In this document: positions 1-5,748 of the stretch, piece by piece
Layout of the letters: every line of letters starts with the position of its first letter
Numbering within the stretch: the stretch's first letter is position 1
Origin: Saprospiraceae bacterium
GTDB lineage: Bacteria; Bacteroidota; Bacteroidia; Bacteroidales; JAIPBB01
Direction of reading: 5' to 3'
DNA length: 8,043 nt
Assembly (NCBI GenBank): GCA_021739805.1
Contig: JAIPBB010000251.1
Span: 1 to 8,043 of the forward strand
Program-made: the position numbers and the translations under genes
The notes under the pieces: generated by a model
What the model was told of the DNA's origin: nothing
Databases searched by the model: none
The model's input: the letters and a program-made list of their open reading frames with translations, nothing else

Positions 1-554
1 CAATGTCTTTGCATAATAGTAACTTTTATTTTCGTCTTTTGCCAATGTTTTTAAGTTTTCCAACATACATCTGTAAAGCTTCAGACGGGAATGCTCTTGA
101 AATCTTTCCGAGTATCTAAAATTTCAAGCAGGTAGTAATTTTCATTGTTCACAGCTACATAGATTTTAATCGGTGTGACTTGTTTTGCTCCAATTTTGGG
201 GATTACCCGTTTTACTTTTCTGGTTACTTTCATGATTTTGGGCATGTGAGTGGTTAAGGCCATGCGATTGTATAATGATCCTCCGGTAGTGTATGCAATA
301 CGTTTAACATCTTGAAATGGGTATGGTTTAAGCAGTTCTTCTTCTCTTGGTTTAAGCTCACCAATTTCAGATTGTTTTGGTTGATAGAATACTCTTGCCG
401 TTGCCCTTTTGACAATCCCTTTTTAGATTAAACATTCAATAGCTTTGGCGGCAGCATTGTATTGCGATTGGTCAATAGCGAGTCGCTGATACTTGAAGGT
501 TGTTCCTTCCTTCATCCTATTGTTCTTACGTTCTTTTTTCTCCTCTATCTTCAT
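1..554 (-). pseudogene. Decayed AbiEi-like antitoxin gene (DUF6088-type), partial
   Basis: Reading the minus strand from an ATG at 552-554 gives a continuous family-like protein. It starts MKIEEKKERKNNRMKEG, has an N-terminal winged-helix-like part (TFKYQRLAIDQSQYNAAAKA), then VFYQPKQSEIGELKPREEEL and RIAYTTGGSLYNRMALTTHM. This pattern matches what I know of DUF6088 proteins, which resemble AbiEi antitoxins/transcriptional repressors usually encoded next to an AbiEii nucleotidyltransferase toxin. Two lesions are visible. An in-frame TAA at 423-425 sits where a Lys or similar codon is expected (ECLI*KGIVKR). Near position 77 the frame is lost after KDFKSIPV; a readable continuation (LENLKTLAKDENKSYYYAKT) follows in another frame to the left edge. 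The gene is therefore broken and also cut by the window edge. Its 3' end and any toxin partner would lie left of position 1. Family assignment is from memory of the sequence pattern; the lesions are seen directly. Confidence 0.72.
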
Positions 555-692
555 TTACTGACGTTACCACTTAGTGAAAACAAAGAAAAGAAATTGTTGG
601 GCTTTGTCTAGTATTTTTAGCAAAATAATTGACATGTTGGATTTGATTTCAGAAAAAAGCCAGAATATTAATGTGTCTTTAAATGTTTGCCT

Positions 693-713
693 AACAGTCT
701 CGGTTTTAAGTAG
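693..713 (+). repeat. 21-bp dispersed repeat core, copy 1
   Basis: This 21-bp stretch beginning AACAGTCTCGG and ending AAGTAG matches 7996-8016 at 17 of 21 positions, in the same orientation. It lies in non-coding DNA just left of the first intact gene. The preceding bases GCCTAAC (689-695) overlap its left edge. The two copies bracket nearly all intact genes of the window. Identity was counted by eye; the origin of the repeat is not known to me. Confidence 0.5.
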
Positions 714-754
714 TATCGTGGTTCAGCACTAAACTCTGCAGGTGTACACCAAAC

Positions 755-776
755 TGAAAATCCGAAAGGATTTTCA
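755..776. terminator. Perfect 9-bp hairpin with GAAA loop; possible terminator of the upstream minus-strand genes
   Basis: The plus strand reads TGAAAATCC-GAAA-GGATTTTCA, a perfect 9-bp stem around a GNRA tetraloop. It lies 46 nt past the stop codon of the minus-strand lipoprotein gene at 822, so it could end that transcript. Against a classical Rho-independent terminator, the stem is AT-rich and there is no long T run after it on either strand. It may instead be part of a repeat. The structure is certain; the role is inferred. Confidence 0.4.
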
Positions 777-821
777 AAAGTAGGTGAGAACAAGCAATTA
801 CTTTTAGCCTTGGGGCAGTTT

Positions 822-1751
822 TTAATTGTTGATTCCAAATTTCAGTTGTCGATTGTATTCTTCTGACGAGAAAGTCCCTTTTGAATCTTTAATCAGATTT
901 TTTTCACTCATCGTCCAAAGCTCAAATCCACTAACTTTCACTTTGTGGTTTTTCCCACTGGGGTCCGCGTCAGTTCCGGTTAAGGTCCAATGAAATTCTA
1001 TTCCATTAGGTTTATGAACTAAACTGTCACAACTTACCTTCAGATCTGGAAATTTGGTCATAAAACTTTGTGCAACTTTGGAAATTGCGTTTCTTCCCAA
1101 AGCGGGTTCTCCATCGTTTATCTGTAAAACTCCGTCATCCTCAAAAAACATAGCAACAAACTCTGGTCGCTTACTACCCCAGACTTGTGCATAACCTTCT
1201 GCAAAAATGTTTATGTCAAATTTTAGTTTTTGTTTTGGTTGCTCATGAACTGACCAGGCAATACTAAACAGCTTCCATTCACCATTAGATTTTATCAGTG
1301 TGATATGATTAATTTCCCGTTTTCCCGGAACTCCAAACTGACTGATTACAGCATCGGCTTTAACCAATGCCATTCGATCTGTAACAATAATCTCGTAATC
1401 ATCAACTATTTCTAAATATGGCTTGGATTGAGCGTTTTGATATATATCATAGATTTCTTCAACAGCCCACTGATTAGTCGTCCATAAACTATCATTAAAA
1501 GAGGTATTCCCGACAATTGCTCCTTCTAGAATCAACTCTTTCATTGCATTCACATTTTTGTTGCCCGCAGCAAAAAGAAGCTTTTCCACGAAATCCACTA
1601 TTTCTTTATGGTCTTCGTTTAGCTCTGAACTTATTTTTTCTGATGCTGTTTGTTCAATTATTTTTGGTTTATTCGCATTGAATTGACAACCGAAAATCAG
1701 AAAAGAAAAGGTCAAAATCGAAATAATGTTGTTACCGGGAATATTTGTCAT
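822..1751 (-). CDS. Lipoprotein with two NTF2-like (SnoaL/DUF4440-type) domains
   Basis: The 309-residue protein begins with a hydrophobic stretch (ISILTFSFLIFGC) whose Cys22 is a clear lipobox cysteine, so it should be an exported, lipid-anchored protein. Two NTF2-fold units follow. Residues about 45-170 look like a DUF4440/lumazine-binding-type domain ending in the pattern GEWKLFSIAWSVHEQ. Residues about 180-305 look like a SnoaL-like domain (FAEGYAQVWGSKRPEFVAMF, GRNAISKVAQSF, then FELWTMSEKNLI). These cone-shaped folds bind small ligands or act as enzymes; the ligand cannot be told from sequence. The ATG at 1749-1751 is the only start that keeps the signal. The gene begins only 34 nt after the stop of the YdeI-like gene, so the two may be co-transcribed. 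The second domain aligns plausibly over its full length, so I see no truncation. Confidence 0.8.
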   Translation of the reverse strand: MTNIPGNNIISILTFSFLIFGCQFNANKPKIIEQTASEKISSELNEDHKEIVDFVEKLLFAAGNKNVNAMKELILEGAIVGNTSFNDSLWTTNQWAVEEIYDIYQNAQSKPYLEIVDDYEIIVTDRMALVKADAVISQFGVPGKREINHITLIKSNGEWKLFSIAWSVHEQPKQKLKFDINIFAEGYAQVWGSKRPEFVAMFFEDDGVLQINDGEPALGRNAISKVAQSFMTKFPDLKVSCDSLVHKPNGIEFHWTLTGTDADPSGKNHKVKVSGFELWTMSEKNLIKDSKGTFSSEEYNRQLKFGINN

Positions 1752-1762
1752 TTACTGTTATA

Positions 1763-1778
1763 CATTGTTGTGCAACGT
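1763..1778 (-). repeat. Post-stop boundary motif, copy A (ACN6YAACAWTG)
   Basis: On the minus strand the 34-nt gap between the YdeI-like and lipoprotein genes contains ACGTTGCACAACAATG, starting 7 nt after the upstream stop codon. It shares ACN6YAACAWTG with copies at 3822-3837 and 6204-6219. The adjoining GTTGCAC and GTATAAC can pair as a weak stem with one G-T pair and one mismatch. Confidence 0.45.
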
Positions 1779-1785
1779 TTTTTAT

Positions 1786-2430
1786 TCATTTTTTTTCCAA
1801 TTGTTTATGCGAACCATCACAATTCGGTTTTCGTTTTGAAAGTCCGCAAACACAGTCATTCAGACCATAACCATCCATAATTTTTTGCATATTTTTTTCA
1901 ATTGTAGATGTTATCGTTCTGGATTGTTTTGGTTTTGCAAAATGTAAAAGATAACCTCGCTGTCTTCCAGCGGTCAGATTTTTGAACGCTTTTTCAAAGT
2001 CGGGATTTTCTTTAAACTTCTGTTCTAATTCTTCAGGCATTTCGAAGTCAGTAGTTTTTTTCTTCTCAACTTTCTTTCCCGATTTTTCATTTCCGATTGC
2101 TTCTTGGATATAATTTTTTAGAGTTAATTCGAGTTCCTCAATTTCAAGTAATTCTGTAAATCTGATTTGTCTTGCCGATTGGACGTTTTCAGTCTGTTGG
2201 ATTAAGAGATTTTCAGGGTCTTTAAGCAATGCACCTTTGTGAAATAAAATTGCACAATAGTCTTTAAATTCATGGATTAGTACAATATTTTTTCCGTTGT
2301 CAGTGTAGCACGGATGCATCCATTTGAATTCTTCTTTAAGTCCAGATTCAAGAATGATTCCACGAAGTTTGGTCAATTCCGCTTTCCACTTTTCAAGTCC
2401 ATTTATGTATTTATTAACGTCTTCGTTCAT
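1786..2430 (-). CDS. YdeI/OmpD-associated family protein with C-terminal CDGSH iron-sulfur motif
   Basis: The 214-residue cytoplasmic protein starts MNEDVNKYINGLEKWKAEL, the usual opening of the YdeI/DUF1801 fold (residues about 1-110, with FKWMHPCYTDNGKNIVLIHEF). A Lys-rich linker (117-125) leads to an OmdA-type helical domain (about 128-180, PEELEQKFKENPDFEKAFKN and TAGRQRGYLLHFAKPKQSRT). The last 25 residues carry C193-V-C195-G-L-S-K-R-K-P-N-C204-D-G-S-H208. This fits the CDGSH consensus C-x-C-x2-S/T-x3-P-x-C-D-G-S-H exactly and predicts a 2Fe-2S cluster bound by three Cys and one His. YdeI relatives have been linked to peptide-antibiotic resistance in enterobacteria; that role is not shown here. 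I chose the ATG at 2428-2430. An in-frame GTG at 2458-2460 would add ten residues not expected for the family. Confidence 0.85.
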   Translation of the reverse strand: MNEDVNKYINGLEKWKAELTKLRGIILESGLKEEFKWMHPCYTDNGKNIVLIHEFKDYCAILFHKGALLKDPENLLIQQTENVQSARQIRFTELLEIEELELTLKNYIQEAIGNEKSGKKVEKKKTTDFEMPEELEQKFKENPDFEKAFKNLTAGRQRGYLLHFAKPKQSRTITSTIEKNMQKIMDGYGLNDCVCGLSKRKPNCDGSHKQLEKK

Positions 2431-2492
2431 TGTTTTTGGGGATTCTGCTACCTGCTGCACAAAGGTTAAAAAAACGCCTGTTTTAATGGTGT
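2431..2492 (-). other. 62-bp spacer with weak hairpin plus T-run
   Basis: Read on the minus strand, this gap between the hydrolase and YdeI-like genes contains AAAAC-AGGC-GTTTTTTT, a 5-bp stem followed by T residues. It is too weak to call a terminator with confidence, and the genes may still be transcribed together. This is the one minus-strand junction that lacks the ACN6YAACAWTG motif despite having intact genes on both sides. Confidence 0.3.
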
Positions 2493-3791
2493 TTATTTTG
2501 TGCTAGAAACAGTATTTATCCAATTTTCAATTGTTGTTAAATAATCAGGATGCAATTTAGACCAATAAGGAAAATCACTTTTCCCAATATTATTCATTGA
2601 ATGAGAGGCTCCTTCCAATAAAACGGTTTTAAAATTATTATTGCCCGATTTTATCAGTGCTTCCGCGATAGTTTCATAACTATTTGCGGGTATTATTTCA
2701 TCATTTGTTCCTTGTAGAATCAGAATCGGTTGCTTTGCTGTTTCAAAGTAAGGTATTGGACTATAGAGTAGTTTTTTATCTGTTTGGACTTCATGCAGAT
2801 TTGGTACCCAAATATTGGCAAACCACGAATTAGATTTTTCATTATCTATAGCCTTTTCCAAATCAGTTCTGGATAGTTTTCCGGCTATAAATTCAAAAAC
2901 CTTTCGTTGAAATTGAGTTGCCGCATCAATTTCATTTCCGATTAGGTCTGCATTTCTATTTTTCCAATAATTTAAATCGCTTTCCAGTAAGGAAACGCCG
3001 GGACAACTTACTGCAATCCCATATTTCAAATTTTGCATTTTACTTAAAATATATGGAATTTTAGAAGCTCCTTGACTACTTCCTTTTATTCCTATTTTTT
3101 TGAGTGGAATTCCAGTCTTGTTAGAGAAATATTCTATAGCCGTGACATCATCTGCTAATAGTTCTTCAATTGTTGCAATATTCCAATTACCCTCAGAATT
3201 TCCGGTACCCCTTTTGTCATAATGAAATGTAGTAAATCCCATTTGAGCAAATAGTATGGCTTCCGCACGTGATGCACTTCGGTCTGAGTTTCCGGAAGAA
3301 GTCACAATTACAAAGGCATTCCCATCATTGTTATCTGAATACCAAATAGTTCCATTTAGACTTAATCCACTTGATTCGAAACTAACGTCTTCACTTTTGG
3401 GCGCTTTGGTATTATCTAAAACTTCCTTCTCTAATGTGTACATGGTTGTAATGGTGTCCACAGTAAGTGACCCTTGAAGTTTGCTATAATTATCAATCCA
3501 TTTGTTTTTGAAGGAGTAAGTGTAAAAATCGCTTTGTAACTTAAAATTTATTGAATCTCCGTTTACTTCAATATTTTGAAACGGAATTCGATTGGCATTT
3601 TGCTCCAAACTCGTAAAGAAAACATTGAAACTTGCAGAATCTCGTTCTATTTCAAATAGTATGTTATCGGAAAAGTTACCATGTTTAAATATTCCGCTAA
3701 AGTTACCAGTCATTTCATCTCTTTTAATGCCCGAATTGGGATTACAAGAAAATATTCCAAATACCAGGAAAATGATAATTGTTTTTTTCAT
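2493..3791 (-). CDS. Alpha/beta-hydrolase lipoprotein (serine hydrolase)
   Basis: The 432-residue product begins MKKTIIIFLVFGIFSC, a lipoprotein signal with lipobox Cys16. Residues about 25-125 form a beta-rich N-terminal region (GNFSGIFKHG, FQNIEVNGDSINFKL) of the kind that precedes many Bacteroidota acyl hydrolases. The alpha/beta-hydrolase core follows: oxyanion-region VIVTSSGNSDRSAS, then FHYDKRGTGNSEG, the nucleophile elbow G237-S-S239-Q-G, the acid D364 in QGTNDEIIP and H397 in GASHSMN. This is a complete Ser-Asp-His triad with normal spacing, so the enzyme is probably an active esterase or peptidase; the substrate is unknown. The ATG at 3789-3791 is chosen because an in-frame ATG 33 bases upstream would put 11 polar residues before the signal and lies in the boundary motif. 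The gene is followed 62 nt later by the YdeI-like gene. Confidence 0.85.
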   Translation of the reverse strand: MKKTIIIFLVFGIFSCNPNSGIKRDEMTGNFSGIFKHGNFSDNILFEIERDSASFNVFFTSLEQNANRIPFQNIEVNGDSINFKLQSDFYTYSFKNKWIDNYSKLQGSLTVDTITTMYTLEKEVLDNTKAPKSEDVSFESSGLSLNGTIWYSDNNDGNAFVIVTSSGNSDRSASRAEAILFAQMGFTTFHYDKRGTGNSEGNWNIATIEELLADDVTAIEYFSNKTGIPLKKIGIKGSSQGASKIPYILSKMQNLKYGIAVSCPGVSLLESDLNYWKNRNADLIGNEIDAATQFQRKVFEFIAGKLSRTDLEKAIDNEKSNSWFANIWVPNLHEVQTDKKLLYSPIPYFETAKQPILILQGTNDEIIPANSYETIAEALIKSGNNNFKTVLLEGASHSMNNIGKSDFPYWSKLHPDYLTTIENWINTVSSTK

Positions 3792-3821
3792 ATATAATTC
3801 TATAAATGTTTGTGTTTGATG

Positions 3822-3837
3822 CATTGTTAGCCGCAGT
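3822..3837 (-). repeat. Post-stop boundary motif, copy C (ACN6YAACAWTG)
   Basis: The minus strand reads ACTGCGGCTAACAATG, beginning 7 nt after the stop codon (3845-3847) of the propeller remnant. It has the same 7-nt spacing as copy A at 1763-1778. It lies just before the hydrolase gene and partly overlaps that gene's rejected upstream ATG. Confidence 0.45.
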
Positions 3838-3844
3838 CATTTTA

Positions 3845-4117
3845 TTATTTATTTGCTGTCATTTCAGTTACTACTTTTCCGTCATATTTCCAAATTCTAT
3901 TTGTGCCCCCAAACCAAATATTGTCTTCGAAATCACCTAAAATGAATAACAGATCAGAAAAAGTCTTACCGTTGTAAATAAATTTAGAAAATTTTTGACC
4001 ATCAAAGACACATAAATTCCCAAATTGTGCTCCAAGCCAAAGATTACCATTTCTATCTTCATAAATGGCTCTTATTCTCTTACTACAAAGACCATCTGCT
4101 TCGTTTTTATTCGATAA
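3845..4117 (-). pseudogene. 3' remnant of a two-component-regulator-type beta-propeller protein
   Basis: A 90-codon minus-strand frame, open from just after an in-frame TAA at 4118-4120 to TAA at 3845-3847, encodes two propeller repeats. The first reads ADGLCSKRIRAIYEDRNGNL then WLGAQFGNLCVFDGQKFSKF. The second reads GDFEDNIWFGGTNRIWKYDG then KVVTEMTANK*. The I-x-A-I-Y-E-D-x-x-G-N-L-W-x-G pattern is the Reg_prop signature of periplasmic sensor propellers, and of lipoproteins built from the same blades. Such proteins normally have seven or more blades and a signal peptide; here all but the last two are missing and there is no start codon near the break. The 3' end appears natural, with the boundary motif right after it. 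Known family, clear 5' truncation; the break maps at about 4105-4120 beside an AT-rich inverted repeat. Confidence 0.75.
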
Positions 4118-4276
4118 TTATTCGAAAATAATGGTTCGATATGAACTTATATTATACGATAGCGGTTCGGTAAAATGCCCTATAACGATCAAGTGTAAGA
4201 TCAGTATCGGATTTCAAAGCGATTACCTGTCCGTCAACACCAAAGTTTATTAAATCACTACCCTTCGATTTCCACT
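4118..4276 (-). other. 160-bp gap, possible C-terminal scrap of another gene
   Basis: No intact gene is present. On the minus strand a frame ending at TAA 4152-4154 reads KGSDLINFGVDGQVIALKSD then TDLTLDRYRAF. That phrasing resembles the C-terminal strand pairs of DUF3471-type tails of serine hydrolases, but the stretch is too short to assign. TTCGA repeated as an inverted pair (4110-4114 and 4122-4126) sits at the junction with the propeller remnant. The opposite strand is open for about 60 codons from 4065 but looks unlike a protein. Confidence 0.25.
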
Positions 4277-4726
4277 TCACTCGTGATTACTCGTGTATAA
4301 TGTTGTAGCCAGTTTTTCTTTGTAGTTTTTCTCTAAATTTTTTGCAAAAGCTAATTTGTCATTTCTTAAAAATTCCATTTCTTTTCCATTTACAATGGTC
4401 GGATGGATGGCTCTAAGATGTTTATCGCTCCAATTTGCAAGCTCTACAAGTAGGGGGGTTAAAGCCAATCCCTTATCGGTTAAAAGATAGAGGTTGGTCT
4501 TCTTATTATCCGGCCGTTGTGTTTTGATGATGATTCCAACTTCTTCCAGAACCTTGAGTTTGGCCGAAAGAATATTGGTAGCAATGGCTTCTTCACTTTC
4601 TGTAAAGTCTTTAAAGGTTTCTTTGCCTTCGACTAGCATTTGCTTTATGATTACCAACATCCACTTGTCACCTAAAACATCCAAGGCTGAAGTAAACGGG
4701 CAATTACATCTGAAAACTTTTTGCAT
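4277..4726 (-). CDS. HxlR-family winged-helix transcriptional regulator
   Basis: The 149-residue protein opens with RCNCPFTSALDVLGDKWMLV, the hallmark of HxlR regulators. Cys9 directly before Pro is the conserved cysteine that several relatives (YodB, HypR, QorR) use for redox or quinone sensing; a second Cys7 lies two residues before it. The winged helix spans about residues 18-105 (FKDFTESEEAIATNILSAKL, LEEVGIIIKTQ, YLLTDKGLALTPLLVELANW). The C-terminal extension (about 110-149) is longer than in minimal members and polar. The gene is transcribed away from the SnoaL-like gene across a 100-bp gap containing two operator-like palindromes. The usual HxlR arrangement therefore suggests autoregulation and control of the divergent gene. 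The inducing signal is unknown, though the conserved Cys makes an oxidant or electrophile plausible. Confidence 0.9.
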   Translation of the reverse strand: MQKVFRCNCPFTSALDVLGDKWMLVIIKQMLVEGKETFKDFTESEEAIATNILSAKLKVLEEVGIIIKTQRPDNKKTNLYLLTDKGLALTPLLVELANWSDKHLRAIHPTIVNGKEMEFLRNDKLAFAKNLEKNYKEKLATTLYTSNHE

Positions 4727-4747
4727 ATCTTAACAATCTGTTGAATA

Positions 4748-4768
4748 TTACTTGCAAAATGAAAGTTA
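4748..4768. promoter_or_regulatory. Operator-like palindrome, site 1
   Basis: The sequence TTACTT-N9-AAGTTA (spacer GCAAAATGA) is an inverted repeat with one mismatch. It shares 17 of its 21 bases with site 2, 32 bp downstream. HxlR-family proteins bind TACT/AGTA-type inverted repeats (for example YodB), so this is a likely HxlR site. Bases TTGC inside it may also be part of a -33 element of the plus-strand promoter. Confidence 0.6.
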
Positions 4769-4779
4769 TTTTTCTATTT

Positions 4780-4800
4780 TTACTTGCGAAACAAAAGTAA
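4780..4800. promoter_or_regulatory. Operator-like palindrome, site 2
   Basis: The sequence TTACTT-N9-AAGTAA (spacer GCGAAACAA) is a perfect 6+6 bp inverted repeat, 26 bp before the SnoaL-like start codon. It is a near copy of site 1, centred 32 bp away, about three helical turns, which suits cooperative binding on one DNA face. TATTTTTA at 4775-4782 overlaps its edge and loosely resembles the Bacteroidota -7 box (TAnnTTTG), so binding here would block the plus-strand promoter. Confidence 0.65.
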
Positions 4801-4814
4801 TAAATTTTAATCAG

Positions 4815-4820
4815 AAAGGA
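4815..4820 (+). promoter_or_regulatory. Ribosome binding site deciding the SnoaL-like start
   Basis: AAAGGA lies 6 nt before the ATG at 4827. It supports that start over the in-frame ATG at 4752, which lies within operator site 1 and would place the signal peptide 25 residues inside the protein. Confidence 0.55.
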
Positions 4821-4826
4821 AAGTCA

Positions 4827-5711
4827 ATGAAAAAAGTAATCTGTGTTATTATGTTATCAGGTATTCTCGCTTCCTCTAGCATAGCGCAAACAAAATCAAC
4901 AAGCGAGCTAAATCAATCAAAGGTATCAACAATGAATAAAAAAGAAACAGTAGGTGCTTTCTTAGGTGCCGTTTTAAAGAACGACGCAGCAACAATGCGG
5001 GAACTGGCTAATGATAATTACATCCAGCACAATCCATTTATTCCAACCGGATTAGAATCTTTCATCCAGATGCTTCCTATTTTACAAGAAAACGGTACAA
5101 CCGCTGAAAACATTCGCATGTTCCAGGATGGCAATTATGTGTTTATGCACAACATTTGGAGAAATGCCAAGCCTTTTGGAGCAGATGAGATGGTGTCGTT
5201 TGATATTATCCGATTAGATGATAACGGCAAAGTAGCCGAACATTGGGATGCCATGACCCCATTGGTAAAAGAAACTGCAAGCGGAAGGACGCAGACTGAT
5301 GGTCCGGCAACCGCATCAGACTTGGAAAATACCGAAGCAAACAAAGCGTTAGCTAAGGCGATGGTAGAAGATATTCTGATGGGCAAAAACCCGAATAAGA
5401 TTGCCGATTATATCAGTTCCGAACAATATGACCAACATAATCCTGGTATAAAAGATGGATTGGCCGGTATTGTAGAAGCGGTTGAACTTCTCACTTCTCA
5501 AAACAACATGTTTAAGTACACTAAAATCCACAAAGTATTGGGTGAAGGAAACTTTGTACTTACTGTAAGCGAGGGCGAATGGAATGGTAAAAAGCAAGTC
5601 TTTTATGATTTGCTTCGATTTGAAAATGGAAAAGCTGTGGAACATTGGGACGTTATTCAGCCTATCCCAACCGAAGGGTTAGCAAATAATAATGGAATGT
5701 TTGGATTTTAA
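4827..5711 (+). CDS. Secreted protein with two SnoaL-like (NTF2-fold) domains
   Basis: The 294-residue product starts with a signal peptide (MKKVICVIMLSGILASSSIA, likely cleaved before Gln21), so it is probably periplasmic. Two tandem copies of a SnoaL-like cyclase domain follow. The first, about 38-150, contains YIQHNP (65-70) and AEHWD (137-141). The second, about 170-280, contains YDQHNP (201-206) and VEHWD (271-275). The paired QHNP and EHWD motifs are typical of predicted SnoaL-like/ester-cyclase proteins found widely in bacteria; substrates of this subgroup are largely unknown. A second methionine (Met36, MNKKETVGAF) would give a cytoplasmic form but ignores the clear signal and ribosome site. 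The gene diverges from the HxlR regulator and is followed 37 nt later by a dead dehydrogenase gene that probably belonged to the same operon. Its base composition is visibly less AT-rich than that of the flanking minus-strand genes. Confidence 0.85.
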   Translation: MKKVICVIMLSGILASSSIAQTKSTSELNQSKVSTMNKKETVGAFLGAVLKNDAATMRELANDNYIQHNPFIPTGLESFIQMLPILQENGTTAENIRMFQDGNYVFMHNIWRNAKPFGADEMVSFDIIRLDDNGKVAEHWDAMTPLVKETASGRTQTDGPATASDLENTEANKALAKAMVEDILMGKNPNKIADYISSEQYDQHNPGIKDGLAGIVEAVELLTSQNNMFKYTKIHKVLGEGNFVLTVSEGEWNGKKQVFYDLLRFENGKAVEHWDVIQPIPTEGLANNNGMFGF

Positions 5712-5748
5712 GTTTATAAAGAATTAATAACTATTAAAAAGGTCAAAA

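Larger units (their letters stand above)
555..821. other. Gene-free 267-bp interval with repeat-like structure
   Basis: No credible gene lies here. It holds a repeat core at 693-713, the perfect 10-bp palindrome GGTGTACACC at 741-750, and a hairpin at 755-776. On the minus strand a frame is open from within the end of the neighbouring gene down to TAA at 668-670. It reads FENPFGFSVWCTPAEF then EPRYYLKPRLLGKHLKTH, but has no start codon of its own. I treat it as a repeat that happens to be open, or a remnant, and not as a gene. Confidence 0.5.

Noticed and set aside
2431..2460. GTG start at 2458-2460 for the YdeI-like gene
   Set aside because: It adds ten residues (MQQVAESPKT) not expected in the family. 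The ATG at 2428-2430 begins exactly at the usual family N-terminus.
2465..2488. Rho-independent terminator between hydrolase and YdeI-like genes
   Set aside because: The stem is only about five A-T-rich pairs; the T run alone is not enough in AT-rich DNA.
3792..3824. Upstream ATG at 3822-3824 for the hydrolase
   Set aside because: It would put 11 residues before the lipoprotein signal and lies inside the boundary motif.
1763..3837. Canonical integron attC sites
   Set aside because: The boundary motifs do not satisfy the strict RYYYAAC / GTTRRRY core pair and no integron integrase gene is in the window. Only a loose resemblance is claimed.
4065..4253. 62-codon open frame on the plus strand
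   Set aside because: It runs antisense across the propeller remnant and the gap; composition and sequence are not protein-like.
4752..4826. Upstream ATG at 4752 on the plus strand for the SnoaL-like gene
   Set aside because: It lies within operator-like site 1, has no ribosome site, and buries the signal peptide.
5135..5645. Open frames of 83-98 codons on the minus strand inside the SnoaL-like gene
   Set aside because: They are mirror frames of a well-supported gene with signal peptide, repeats and conserved motifs on the plus strand.
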